Assembly: GCA_017858735.1 (NCBI GenBank)
Contig: JAFMBH010000020.1
Span: forward strand, 1-48,246
Direction of reading: 5' to 3'
DNA length: 48,246 bases
Origin: Bacteroidota bacterium
GTDB lineage: Bacteria; Bacteroidota; Bacteroidia; Chitinophagales; Saprospiraceae
The notes below the pieces were generated by a model. It saw only the letters and a list, made by a program, of their open reading frames with translations, ran no database searches and had not been told where the DNA came from. Shown here one piece after another: positions 35,709 through 44,362 of this stretch (within the stretch, counting starts at the first letter, position 1; every line of letters begins with the position of its first letter). Both the position numbers and the translations under genes were made by a program.

Positions 35709-36467
35709 ATGGATAATTCCTTGTGCATTACCGTAGCGCTGGGCGATTGGAACGCAAAAGCTGACTTATTGAAACCCATAGACATTGGGATTACCCCAGA
35801 AATAACGGGTAATCTCAATTGCTTCTATGCCCCCGAGCTATCCGTTTTACCTTATGAAAATGGTGATTTTATAGGAGATACCCGATTTGGAAGTCCGGTA
35901 AATTTTATGAACATTCATTGCAATCCTCATGGCAATGGAACGCATACAGAATGTGTTGGACATATCAGTGAAGAGAGAATCCATTTGCCAGATTGTACGC
36001 ACGATTTTCATTTTGTTTCGCTTCTAACCACTGTTACACCTGAAATACAAGCTAATGGAGACCAGGTCATTACCCTCTCTTTATTAGAAACTATCAAACT
36101 CAACAACGGAACTAAAGGCTTAATTATCAGAACCCTCCCCAACGAGGAAAGTAAAAAACAAAGACAATATTCAGGTACTAATCCTCCCTATTTTACAAAA
36201 GACGCCATGGAATGGATAGTTGCTAACCAAATTGAGCATTTACTCGTTGATATTCCCTCGGTCGATAGGGAACAAGACGAAGGGAAATTGCTGGCTCATA
36301 AATCTTTTTGGCAATTTCCTTTTAACACCAGAAAAAATGCGACCATAACGGAACTTATCTATGTACCAAACCATATTCCGGATGGCTATTACCTTGTCAA
36401 TCTGCAATATTATCCATTTCCAATGGACGCTTCTCCGTCCCGTCCATTAATATATGCCCTTTTTTAA
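35709..36467 (+). CDS. Cyclase/kynurenine formamidase-like metal hydrolase
   Basis: A 252-residue member of the cyclase family (the KynB-like fold). The metal motif is HGNGTHTECVGH, with His74, His79, Glu81 and His85 in the order expected from HxGTHxDxPxH, Glu standing in for the usual Asp. Members include bacterial kynurenine formamidase, isatin hydrolase and polyketide cyclases. No tryptophan-catabolic gene neighbours it, so the substrate is open. It follows gltX by 1 base and precedes the ATP-grasp-like gene by 33 bases, so all three may be one transcript. Confidence 0.82.
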   Translation: MDNSLCITVALGDWNAKADLLKPIDIGITPEITGNLNCFYAPELSVLPYENGDFIGDTRFGSPVNFMNIHCNPHGNGTHTECVGHISEERIHLPDCTHDFHFVSLLTTVTPEIQANGDQVITLSLLETIKLNNGTKGLIIRTLPNEESKKQRQYSGTNPPYFTKDAMEWIVANQIEHLLVDIPSVDREQDEGKLLAHKSFWQFPFNTRKNATITELIYVPNHIPDGYYLVNLQYYPFPMDASPSRPLIYALF

Positions 36468-36500
36468 ACCCATTCACCTACCATCAATACATTTTCTCAC

Positions 36501-37700
36501 ATGCATCAGGACTTCAGAAATACATTCAACGATCAATTTTCCAATGATAAATACCAATCCTTCCTGGAATCTATTCACCAGGATTTTCCAGGTGTCCTTG
36601 ATTTTCGCATTGCTGAGACACCTATATTTTTAACGGATAGTTTTGTTGAAAAATGTACTGCGGCTGGTGATGAAATAATAGATTTTATTGTTCGGTCCGA
36701 TTTTAAAAAACAAACAGAAAAGGCGATTCCAGTGGGGATGTTTACGCCAAATGAAGATGATTGTCCCCAATTACTATCTATCGATTTTGCCATCAGCAGA
36801 AATGAATTGGGTGAATTGACGCCTTATTTAATTGAACTACAAGGATTTGCTACTTTATTTAATTATCAGTCCTATTTGGCAGAAAAATATGTTACCCATT
36901 TTAACATTCCGGATACCCTAACACCTTATTTTAATGGTTTAAATCGACAGGGATTTTTGTCTTTATTGAAAAATACCCTGTTGGCAGAATTTCCAGCGGA
37001 GGAAGTTATCCTGCTGGAATTATTTCCGGATAAACAAAAAACAAGGATTGATTTTGTTTTGGCAAAGAGAGATTTTGGTATTGAAACGGTTTGCCTGACA
37101 CAGATAATCAAAAAGGACAGGCACCTGTTTTACCTGAAGAATGGCAAACTTCAAAAAATCAGCAGAATATATAATCGCGTCATTCTGGATGAGTTGGCAA
37201 CTTACCAAAATCTTGATCTTTCCTTTCAATTTACCGATGATGTGGATGTAAGCTGGGTAGCTCATCCCAATTGGTTTTTCAGGATAAGCAAGTATTTATT
37301 ACCTTTTTTAAAAGGGGAATACATGCCAAAATCCTATTTTCTTAATGACTTTGACTTCCAGACAGAAGATTTGGATAAATATGTGCTAAAACCACTTTAC
37401 TCCTTTGCAGGATCTGGTGTTGACTTACAACCAACGGCAGAGAAACTAGCCTTAATACAAGATAAAAGTCAATATTTGCTACAGGAAAAGGTGAGTTACG
37501 AGCCAGTTATTGAATCGTTGAACGGTCAGGTAAAGGCAGAGTTAAGGTTAATGTACGTATGGGACAAAACGAAAGCAAGGCCCATTTTAGCGACAAACAT
37601 CACCCGCTTGAGCCGTGGGGCAATGATAGGCGTTAGATACAATCACTCCTTTGACTGGGTAGGAGGTAGTATTGGCTTTTCACAAAAAGGTTTGAAATAG
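36501..37700 (+). CDS. Unassigned protein with ATP-grasp-like features
   Basis: A 399-residue soluble protein that I cannot place in a named family. ATP-grasp-like hints are the segment YVLKPLYSFAGSGVDL at about 290-305 (Lys in a strand followed by a glycine-rich loop), YLLQEKVSYEPV, and LIELQGFATLFNYQ near 110-125, a Glu-rich motif that also occurs in circularly permuted ATP-grasp proteins. Near the end RLSRGAMIGVR carries basic residues. If correct it would join a carboxylate to an amine or thiol using ATP. The substrate cannot be inferred. The last 58 bases are antisense to the end of the convergent rRNA/tRNA pseudouridine synthase gene. Confidence 0.6.
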   Translation: MHQDFRNTFNDQFSNDKYQSFLESIHQDFPGVLDFRIAETPIFLTDSFVEKCTAAGDEIIDFIVRSDFKKQTEKAIPVGMFTPNEDDCPQLLSIDFAISRNELGELTPYLIELQGFATLFNYQSYLAEKYVTHFNIPDTLTPYFNGLNRQGFLSLLKNTLLAEFPAEEVILLELFPDKQKTRIDFVLAKRDFGIETVCLTQIIKKDRHLFYLKNGKLQKISRIYNRVILDELATYQNLDLSFQFTDDVDVSWVAHPNWFFRISKYLLPFLKGEYMPKSYFLNDFDFQTEDLDKYVLKPLYSFAGSGVDLQPTAEKLALIQDKSQYLLQEKVSYEPVIESLNGQVKAELRLMYVWDKTKARPILATNITRLSRGAMIGVRYNHSFDWVGGSIGFSQKGLK

Positions 37701-38362
37701 TCCCATAATGGATCGACAGGAAGCGGCGCTTCTATGCTTACTTCTTCGTTAGACACAGGATGAATGAACGATAATTTCCATGCGTGAAGTTGAATCGATC
37801 TATCCTTATTTCCCCTTTTAAAACCATACTTTACATCACCCCTGATAGGTGAACCTATGGCACCTAACTGAGCCCTGATCTGATGGTGTCTTCCTGTAAT
37901 CAAATCGATTTCGAGAAGCACATATTTTTCACTTTTTGCCAGAACGGTGTAACGAAGTTCAGCGGCTACGCCTTTCTCATTATCCTCGTTAACGGTACTT
38001 GTTTTGTTGGTTTTACTATTTTTAATCAACTGATTATGCAGAATGCCTGTTGATTCGGGCGGCGGATTCCCCACGATGGCCAAATATTTTTTCCGAATGG
38101 TTCTATCCTTGAACTGTTGATTAATAGACTGTAACGCCCTTTTCGTTTTAGCGAACAAAACAACACCGCTTGCAGGTCTGTCTATTCTATGGGTAAGGAA
38201 CAAAGGAGAACGTGCATACCTTTCTGCCAGGGTAATGAGTGAAACATCCTCCGTTTTGTCTGGTTGTGTGGCTACGGCCACTGGCTTATTGAAAGCTATG
38301 AACTGGTTGTTGCGATAAATCACTTTATCACCCACTCGCCATTCTGGAACGTCTGCTATCAT
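37643..38362 (-). CDS. RluA family pseudouridine synthase
   Basis: A 239-residue enzyme with HRIDRPASGVVLF, where Asp61 is the catalytic residue that isomerises uridine to pseudouridine in RNA. IRKKYLAIV and GRHHQIRAQLGAIGSPIRGDVKYG complete the family pattern. It lacks an N-terminal S4 domain, like RluC/TruC-type short members. The RNA target (23S rRNA or tRNA) cannot be told. Its ATG overlaps the TGA of the small DUF4834 gene by 4 bases. Confidence 0.94.
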   Translation of the reverse strand: MIADVPEWRVGDKVIYRNNQFIAFNKPVAVATQPDKTEDVSLITLAERYARSPLFLTHRIDRPASGVVLFAKTKRALQSINQQFKDRTIRKKYLAIVGNPPPESTGILHNQLIKNSKTNKTSTVNEDNEKGVAAELRYTVLAKSEKYVLLEIDLITGRHHQIRAQLGAIGSPIRGDVKYGFKRGNKDRSIQLHAWKLSFIHPVSNEEVSIEAPLPVDPLWDYFKPFCEKPILPPTQSKE

Positions 38363-38529
38363 TCTACTTCTTCATAATCAACAAATTCTCCTTCCTTTTT
38401 CTTATCCTTTCCGTTATTTGTCACCTTTTCCTGTTGATTATTTTGAAAAGATTCAATACGAACGGATTTGGCGAAGAAGAACTTATACGCCACATAGATT
38501 AACCCTGCTGTTATTAATAATTTAAACAT
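38359..38529 (-). CDS. DUF4834-like small membrane protein
   Basis: A 56-residue frame too short for most ORF lists. It has a hydrophobic N-terminus with residues 3-20 likely spanning the membrane (FKLLITAGLIYVAYKFFF), a charged middle and the ending GEFVDYEEVE. That layout and acidic tail match the DUF4834 family of small Bacteroidota proteins. Its TGA overlaps the ATG of the pseudouridine synthase gene in ATGA (38359-38362), supporting real translation and coupling. Its function is unknown. Confidence 0.75.
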   Translation of the reverse strand: MFKLLITAGLIYVAYKFFFAKSVRIESFQNNQQEKVTNNGKDKKKEGEFVDYEEVE

Positions 38530-38547
38530 AAGTAAAAATTAAGAATA

Positions 38548-38555
38548 CAAATATA
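38548..38555 (-). promoter_or_regulatory. Candidate -7 box of the DUF4834-rluA-like pair
   Basis: CAAATATA on the plus strand reads TATATTTG on the minus strand, 18 bases before the small gene's ATG. It is the same octamer as found before the sugar dehydrogenase gene. No -33 TTTG is seen. Confidence 0.3.
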
Positions 38556-38690
38556 GATGAAAAAGTGTAAAGATTTAAAGATTAATGATGCCAACGTAAT
38601 AAAATAGACCTTAAAGAGGGTAAAGAGTACCTGGCCTTGGACAAATTAATCATAATTTTTATCTAAATTCGCAGTTAAATTATTAATTGT

Positions 38691-38698
38691 TATTTTTG
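38691..38698 (+). promoter_or_regulatory. Candidate -7 box of the DUF2723 gene
   Basis: TATTTTTG matches TAnnTTTG and lies 29 bases before the ATG at 38728, giving a leader of about 20 bases. The region 38530-38727 is otherwise AT-rich and holds only this divergent promoter signal. Confidence 0.35.
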
Positions 38699-38727
38699 TC
38701 CACCGTAAAAAGAATAAAAAGCATCCG

Positions 38728-41700
38728 ATGTCATTATACAAAAAAGTTTTAAATGCGACCGGTTGGTTAGTTTTGCTAATCAGTACCGTTGTTTATTATT
38801 TTTCCGCTGAAAGAACAGGAAGTCTTTGGGATTGCGGTGAATTTATATTGGGAGCCTACAAGCTACAAATTGTTCACCCACCGGGGGCACCCGTATTTTT
38901 GTTAGTAGGCAGAATATTTGCATGGGTAGCTGAGATCCTTTCTGACAATCCGGAGAATGTTGCCTTTGCGATAAATCTTATGTCTAGCTTGTCCTCGGCC
39001 TTTGCTGCCATGTTTGTAGCCTGGATTACCATGCTTTTAGGAAAATTAGCCCTAAAAGGTAGAGAAGAAGAGCCAGATACCTCTGAAATTATAGCTTTGG
39101 CCGGTGCCGGTTTAGTCGCTGGTTTGGCTACTGCCTTTAGCACTTCTATCTGGTTTTCCGCCGTTGAAGGTGAAGTTTACGCCTTGTCTACTTTTTTTAC
39201 GGCATTAACTTTGTGGATTACCATCAAATGGTATTGTCTTCCTGACGAACCCAAGCACGACCGCCTGCTCATATTAGCCATATATATGACTGGACTATCT
39301 ATTGGCGTTCACTTGTTAAGTATATTAACTTTCCCTGCTATATCATTATTCTACTATTTTAAAAAGACCAAAAAGAGTACTTTCCTCGGAATGACCATTG
39401 CATCGGTGGTTGGATTGGTATTTGTAGGCGCGGTTCAAGCTTTTATTATTTCAGGTATCCCTGCAATATGGGGCTGGTTTGAAATTTTAGCTGTTAACTC
39501 CTTGGGCTTACCATTTAATAGCGGGTTAGTTATGCTGCTTATTTTTCTAGGCGCTATTATTTATGGAAGTTTGGCCTATGCAAGGAAGAAAAATAATGTC
39601 ATGCTACACAATTTAGTAGTAGCTATGTCATTGATTATCGTTGCTTTGTCAACTTATGGCATGGTAATTACCCGTGCTGTTGCCAATCCTCCTATCAATA
39701 TGAACGACCCTTCTGATGCCATGCGCCTAATCCCCTATTTGAACAGGGAACAGTATGGAGAAAGAGCCTTATTTAGGGGACCAAATTTTGAGGCCAATCC
39801 AATAGATGTTAAAACCGAACCCAGATATGGAAGAGTAGGTGATAGATACGAGGTGGTAGATCAAAAGATGACCTATATTTATCCGGAGGCCAGCAAGAAG
39901 TTGTTCCCCAGAATGTATGATGGAAGTATGGGCCGACCTGCTATATACAAGCAATGGATGGGCTTAGATCCAAATGCCGCGTTACCTTTCGGACGTCCAA
40001 ATGGTGCTGATAATTTTAGTTTCTTTTTAAATTATCAGTTAAACTGGATGTATTGGCGTTATTTTATGTGGAATTTTTCAGGTCGCCAAAATGGGGAACA
40101 AGGTTATTATACATGGGATAAATCAGATGGGAATTGGTTGTCAGGTATCCCTTTCATTGATGAAGCAAGACTTGGTTCTCAAAGTAATTTGACAGATGCT
40201 ATGAAAAATGATCCCGCAAGGAATCGTTATTTCTTGCTACCCTTCTTGTTTGGTGTGCTTGGTATGATTTTCCACTACAGGAAAAGAAAAGATGAATTTA
40301 TTGGTTTATTAGGCTTCTTTATCATAACGGGTATTGGTATCATTGTATATTCCAATCAACCTCCCAACGAGCCCCGCGAACGTGATTATGTACTCGTTGG
40401 TTCATTTTTTACTTTTTGTGTATGGATGGGTATGGGTGTTTTGGCAACCATGCAGTTTTTAATGGCCAGAGTGAAACTGAATTCTTCAATGTCTGCCGCT
40501 GTAGCTGCCAGCTTGGTCTTGGTTGCACCTATTTTGATGGGAACGCAGAACTTTGACGATCATAGCCGTATGGGGCATTATGGTTCAAGAGATTATGCAA
40601 GTAACTTTCTTGAATCGTGCGCACCAAATGCCATCATTTTTACCTACGGCGACAATGACACTTATCCTCTTTGGTATTCCCAGGAAGTAGAGGGAATAAG
40701 AAGAGATGTTCGGGTAGTCAATCTAAGTTTAATTGCCGTTGACTGGTATATTGAGGGCTTGAGAAGAAAAATCAACGACTCTCCTCCCATTAAATTAACG
40801 CTGACAGCCGATGATTATCGCGGTAACAAACGAAATCAGATCATGTATCCGGAAGGGCTTACGTCAAACCCAATGACCTTGAAAGATGTATTGAATTTTA
40901 TGTCTCAGGAAAATGGATTGACTACGCAGGACGGAAGTAAGACGGAAACGTATGTTCCAACGAGGGACGCATTTATACCCGTTAACAGGAAAGATGCTAT
41001 CAAGTATGGTGCCGTTTCTGAAAATGATTCAAATTATGTCAATGTTATTCCCTTGCAGTTGTTAGGAAGTGATAATTATATTACTAAGGACGATTTAGCT
41101 ATGTTGGATGTAATTGGCTCTAATATCTGGGAAAGACCTATCTATTTTGCTGTAACTAACAGACCTGACAAACTTTTTGGGCTACAAGATTACCTCCGGT
41201 TAGAAGGCCTTGGTCTTCGTTTGGTACCGACAAAGTATCCAACGGATCAGAATTATGGTATTATTGGTAGCGGAAAGGTAGATGTCGAAAAAATATATGA
41301 AAACGTTACTAAGAAATTTAGATGGGGTAATTTTGACAAAGAACCTACTTTCATTAACAAAAGTTATGAGCCCAGCGTTCAGAGTTTACAATTAGTCATT
41401 CTAAGAGGTGCTCTGGAACTACTCAACCAGGGCGACAAAAAACGATCCTTAGAACTTGTAGATCTCTATTTCAGTAAATTTCCCGATTTCAATTTCCGAT
41501 ATAACTATCGTACTCACTTTTTAATTGATGTATATTTAAAGGCTGGTGAATACAAAAGGGCTAAACCCGTGATTGAGAAATTAGCTGAAAATATCCGTCA
41601 GGATCTTCTTTTCTATTCTGGCCTGGAACCGGAGGTGTTAAATCTCAGTTATCAGGAAGATTATAATCTGGCACTAAGAACGGTGGATATTCTTTTGGAA

Positions 41701-41814
41701 GATGCCTCTTCTAACAGGGATGAAGCCTTTTTAAAGAAACTACAGAATACTTTCGCTCCTTTCCAGGTGAAACCTACAGACGGAAATAACCTAATGCAAC
41801 CAATACAACAATAA
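38728..41814 (+). CDS. DUF2723 polytopic membrane protein (GT-C-like)
   Basis: A 1028-residue protein. The first about 330 residues hold many membrane spans, and further spans follow at about 500-620. The rest is a soluble C-terminal part with TPR-like repeats at about 880-1000. The first extracytoplasmic loop contains WDCGEFI, with Asp35 and Glu38 in the place where GT-C glycosyltransferases keep their acidic catalytic residue. HPPGAPVFLLVGR and the PRERDYVLVGSF segment are family blocks. DUF2723 is conserved in Bacteroidota, and its human homologue TMEM260 is a protein O-mannosyltransferase, so a protein glycosylation role is plausible but not shown. It is followed by rpiB after 4 bases. 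Confidence 0.93.
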   Translation: MSLYKKVLNATGWLVLLISTVVYYFSAERTGSLWDCGEFILGAYKLQIVHPPGAPVFLLVGRIFAWVAEILSDNPENVAFAINLMSSLSSAFAAMFVAWITMLLGKLALKGREEEPDTSEIIALAGAGLVAGLATAFSTSIWFSAVEGEVYALSTFFTALTLWITIKWYCLPDEPKHDRLLILAIYMTGLSIGVHLLSILTFPAISLFYYFKKTKKSTFLGMTIASVVGLVFVGAVQAFIISGIPAIWGWFEILAVNSLGLPFNSGLVMLLIFLGAIIYGSLAYARKKNNVMLHNLVVAMSLIIVALSTYGMVITRAVANPPINMNDPSDAMRLIPYLNREQYGERALFRGPNFEANPIDVKTEPRYGRVGDRYEVVDQKMTYIYPEASKKLFPRMYDGSMGRPAIYKQWMGLDPNAALPFGRPNGADNFSFFLNYQLNWMYWRYFMWNFSGRQNGEQGYYTWDKSDGNWLSGIPFIDEARLGSQSNLTDAMKNDPARNRYFLLPFLFGVLGMIFHYRKRKDEFIGLLGFFIITGIGIIVYSNQPPNEPRERDYVLVGSFFTFCVWMGMGVLATMQFLMARVKLNSSMSAAVAASLVLVAPILMGTQNFDDHSRMGHYGSRDYASNFLESCAPNAIIFTYGDNDTYPLWYSQEVEGIRRDVRVVNLSLIAVDWYIEGLRRKINDSPPIKLTLTADDYRGNKRNQIMYPEGLTSNPMTLKDVLNFMSQENGLTTQDGSKTETYVPTRDAFIPVNRKDAIKYGAVSENDSNYVNVIPLQLLGSDNYITKDDLAMLDVIGSNIWERPIYFAVTNRPDKLFGLQDYLRLEGLGLRLVPTKYPTDQNYGIIGSGKVDVEKIYENVTKKFRWGNFDKEPTFINKSYEPSVQSLQLVILRGALELLNQGDKKRSLELVDLYFSKFPDFNFRYNYRTHFLIDVYLKAGEYKRAKPVIEKLAENIRQDLLFYSGLEPEVLNLSYQEDYNLALRTVDILLEDASSNRDEAFLKKLQNTFAPFQVKPTDGNNLMQPIQQ

Positions 41815-41818
41815 ATGT

Positions 41819-42250
41819 ATGACCGCAATTTCCCTTGGCTGTGACCATGCGGGCTTTCCATTAAAATCAGTCATCCAATCCCTGCTCATTGAGCGGGGAT
41901 TGGATATTCTGGATTTTGGAACTCATTCCGACGATTCTGTCGATTACCCGGATTTTGTACATCCTTCAGCAGAAGCCATTGAAAATGGAAAGGCTACCAT
42001 GGGTATTCTCCTTTGTGGCAGCGGAAACGGAGTAGCTATGACGGCGAATAAACATAAAAACATAAGAGCCGCTCTTTGTTGGAATGCGGAAATAGCGACC
42101 TTGGCGCGTTCACACAATAATGCTAACATGCTGGCTTTGCCCGTACGTTATATTACCACCAATGAAGCAAAGGATATTGTAACCGCTTTTTTAGATACCC
42201 CATTTGAGGGTGGACGACATGCTCTTAGAGTTAATAAAATTCCCTGTTAA
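41819..42250 (+). CDS. rpiB: Ribose-5-phosphate isomerase B
   Basis: A 143-residue RpiB. Cys66 in LLCGSGNGVAMTANK is the catalytic cysteine and His10 lies in GCDHAGF, as in the E. coli enzyme. RAALCW and ARSHNNANMLALP complete the family pattern. It interconverts ribose 5-phosphate and ribulose 5-phosphate. I start at ATG 41819; the ATG at 41815 is out of frame. It is probably co-transcribed with the DUF2723 gene. Confidence 0.96.
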   Translation: MTAISLGCDHAGFPLKSVIQSLLIERGLDILDFGTHSDDSVDYPDFVHPSAEAIENGKATMGILLCGSGNGVAMTANKHKNIRAALCWNAEIATLARSHNNANMLALPVRYITTNEAKDIVTAFLDTPFEGGRHALRVNKIPC

Positions 42251-42346
42251 TTCCCTGATTAAGGTAATTCTGCTTATAATTTTGAGGTACTCTCATCAAT
42301 ATCACAATAGAATAGTAAACCTATAATTTAGGAATAACGGTGTAAA

Positions 42347-42397
42347 ATTAAAAACGGAGCCACTCGATAAATCATATCAGGTGGCTCCGTTTTTAAT
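42347..42397. terminator. Strong bidirectional terminator
   Basis: A 17-bp perfect stem (42347-42363 with 42381-42397) closing a 17-base loop, with the core AACGGAGCCAC and a T-run at the right arm. It lies between rpiB on the plus strand and the saccharopine-dehydrogenase-like gene on the minus strand, and can serve both. The 96 bases between rpiB and the hairpin hold no gene I can support. Confidence 0.92.
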
Positions 42398-42444
42398 AAT
42401 AGGTTACAAGTCAGGTATAACTTATTGCATCTAAATATCTATCC

Positions 42445-43500
42445 TTAGGAAATAATAGTAAATGGGGTAACATCAGGTACTTCGTCAATCAGATATTCAG
42501 TATATAAGCCAGCTGGCGTATGAAAACCAGTCTTAAAATTACCCTCCAATACTTTTTTTGCTATGAGCAAAGCCGTTAAAGAGGTAACGGTATATCCATT
42601 GGGCGTCGTATAATAAGCTTGAACCTTTTTACCCTCTGCATCGCTAACCTCACCCCAAATATAGGTTCTTGAATTTTGCCTTGCCTCATCGGTAGGCCCG
42701 GCAGGTCCTTGCTTAACTTTTTTGCGGGCAAATTCCTTAATGAAATCTAGTTTTAACAACCAGCTAAAAGCATTCATCCAACCCAGCTTACTGTATCTTT
42801 TTTTTGAAACGGTCGTGTATGTTTCAATATTTGGAATACCCGTGGTGTAATAAGCGGTGGAGACATCACCCCAGGGAATGGTCATAAAAAACAGATTTTT
42901 CCCATTATGTTGAAGCTCCATAGATTTAAAACCGAGGGGAACGGACACAATTTTACCATTTTCCCTAACTTTACTTCCCTCACCCATTCCTTCAACCATA
43001 GTTAGGGTGGTTCCTTTAGACATACCACCACCAAGGCCGGCAAATGCCAGTTTCAAGGAAGAAGCCGAGGGTAGTTGATGTTTTAAAAACGAAGCAAGGC
43101 AATCTGTTGGCACCACATCGAAACCTACGCCGGGCATCAATAGAATGCCCCTTTCTATAGCTCTTTGATTTAGGCTGGCGCCAAGTTCAAACACATTAAT
43201 CTCCCCCGTAATATCCAGATAATGTGTATTTGTTTTCAAACAAGCCTCCATCATCTGAAGGGCAGTAAATCTGAAAGGGCCTGCACAATGGATAACAACA
43301 TTTATATTTTGTAGCGCTTTTTCTGTTTCAGCAACATTATTAAGGTCAAAAATCACGTAATCCAACCCATTTTTGTCCGCCAGTTCCTTTATAGCTTCTT
43401 TAGATCTACCTCCAAGAATAGGTTTTAGCCCAAATGTATGAGCATCTTCAACCATAATCCTGCCTGTATAGCCATTCGCCCCATATATTAAAAGTCCCAT
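42445..43500 (-). CDS. Saccharopine dehydrogenase-like oxidoreductase
   Basis: A 351-residue protein with an N-terminal Rossmann fold (IYGANGYTGR) and the family's HCAGPF, THYLDITGE and LMPGVGFDVVPTD blocks. Proteins of this group include trans-acting enoyl reductases and lysine catabolic enzymes; the substrate here is unknown. It lies 11 bases after the SDR gene and is the last gene before the hairpin. NADP is the likely cofactor. Confidence 0.88.
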   Translation of the reverse strand: MGLLIYGANGYTGRIMVEDAHTFGLKPILGGRSKEAIKELADKNGLDYVIFDLNNVAETEKALQNINVVIHCAGPFRFTALQMMEACLKTNTHYLDITGEINVFELGASLNQRAIERGILLMPGVGFDVVPTDCLASFLKHQLPSASSLKLAFAGLGGGMSKGTTLTMVEGMGEGSKVRENGKIVSVPLGFKSMELQHNGKNLFFMTIPWGDVSTAYYTTGIPNIETYTTVSKKRYSKLGWMNAFSWLLKLDFIKEFARKKVKQGPAGPTDEARQNSRTYIWGEVSDAEGKKVQAYYTTPNGYTVTSLTALLIAKKVLEGNFKTGFHTPAGLYTEYLIDEVPDVTPFTIIS

Positions 43501-43511
43501 AATTTAACCAT

Positions 43512-44327
43512 TTATATTTTTTTCAATAAATTTTCAAGAAGTTTGAAATAGGTATTAGGAAATATTCTTACCAGCCAATCTACGGCTTTAGCATCTTTCC
43601 CAATAAGAATTCTTGATTTATTTCTTTCAACACCATCTATTATAATTTCCGCCGCTCGCTTAGCTGGCATGGTAAGCGATTTTTTTTCTATTTTGTTCAA
43701 TAAATTCCAGGTTTGTTTTTCATCCAAATGATCAGATAATTTAGATTTACGGATAATATTGGTTTTTATACCTCCCGGATGAACAGAACTTACCCCAATT
43801 CCTGAGTTCAATAGTTCTACTTTCAACGCATCGGTAAAACCCTTTACGGCAAATTTCGAGGTACAATATGCTGAGGAACGAGGGGTAGCGGCATACCCTA
43901 ACATACTTGAAATATTGACAATATGCCCATCTTTTCTTTGATAGATGTGCGGTAAAAAGGCATGGGTCATTTTTATCACGCCCCAAAGATTAATATTTAT
44001 CAACCATTCAAAATCGTCAAGAGGTGTCTCCATAAAATAGCCGGAAGCTAAATTTACCCCGGCATTATTAAATAAAATGAGGGGAGAATCAGGAAATTCT
44101 CCAAGTACATTCTCCTTAAAGGCATGGATTGAATCCATTTTACTGACATCTAAATCATACGCATAAATATTTGAGCCAGCCAATTGCACCGTTTCCTGCA
44201 ATTCATCGGGGACAATATCACCTATTACCACTTTCGCCCCTTTACCTACTAATTCAATGGCCAGCGCCCGTCCTATTCCCGAACCACCTCCTGTAATAAT
44301 ACATACACTATTTTTTATTGCTGTCAT
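43512..44327 (-). CDS. Short-chain dehydrogenase/reductase
   Basis: A 271-residue classical SDR. The cofactor loop TGGGSGIG, the NNAG motif, the Ser in NISSML and the YCTSK catalytic Tyr-Lys pair are all present. The Asp in GDIV after the second strand suggests NAD preference, by the usual rule. The substrate is unknown. Its place between a sulfatase and another dehydrogenase points to step-wise oxidation of one carbon source. Confidence 0.93.
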   Translation of the reverse strand: MTAIKNSVCIITGGGSGIGRALAIELVGKGAKVVIGDIVPDELQETVQLAGSNIYAYDLDVSKMDSIHAFKENVLGEFPDSPLILFNNAGVNLASGYFMETPLDDFEWLININLWGVIKMTHAFLPHIYQRKDGHIVNISSMLGYAATPRSSAYCTSKFAVKGFTDALKVELLNSGIGVSSVHPGGIKTNIIRKSKLSDHLDEKQTWNLLNKIEKKSLTMPAKRAAEIIIDGVERNKSRILIGKDAKAVDWLVRIFPNTYFKLLENLLKKI

Positions 44328-44362
44328 TTTAATATTTTTTGAACAAGATAGGAAGGAGGTGA

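Noticed and set aside
44353-44362. AAGGAGGTGA, a perfect Shine-Dalgarno core on the plus strand
   Set aside because: No plus-strand frame of any quality begins after it; it lies between two minus-strand genes and most likely arises by chance.
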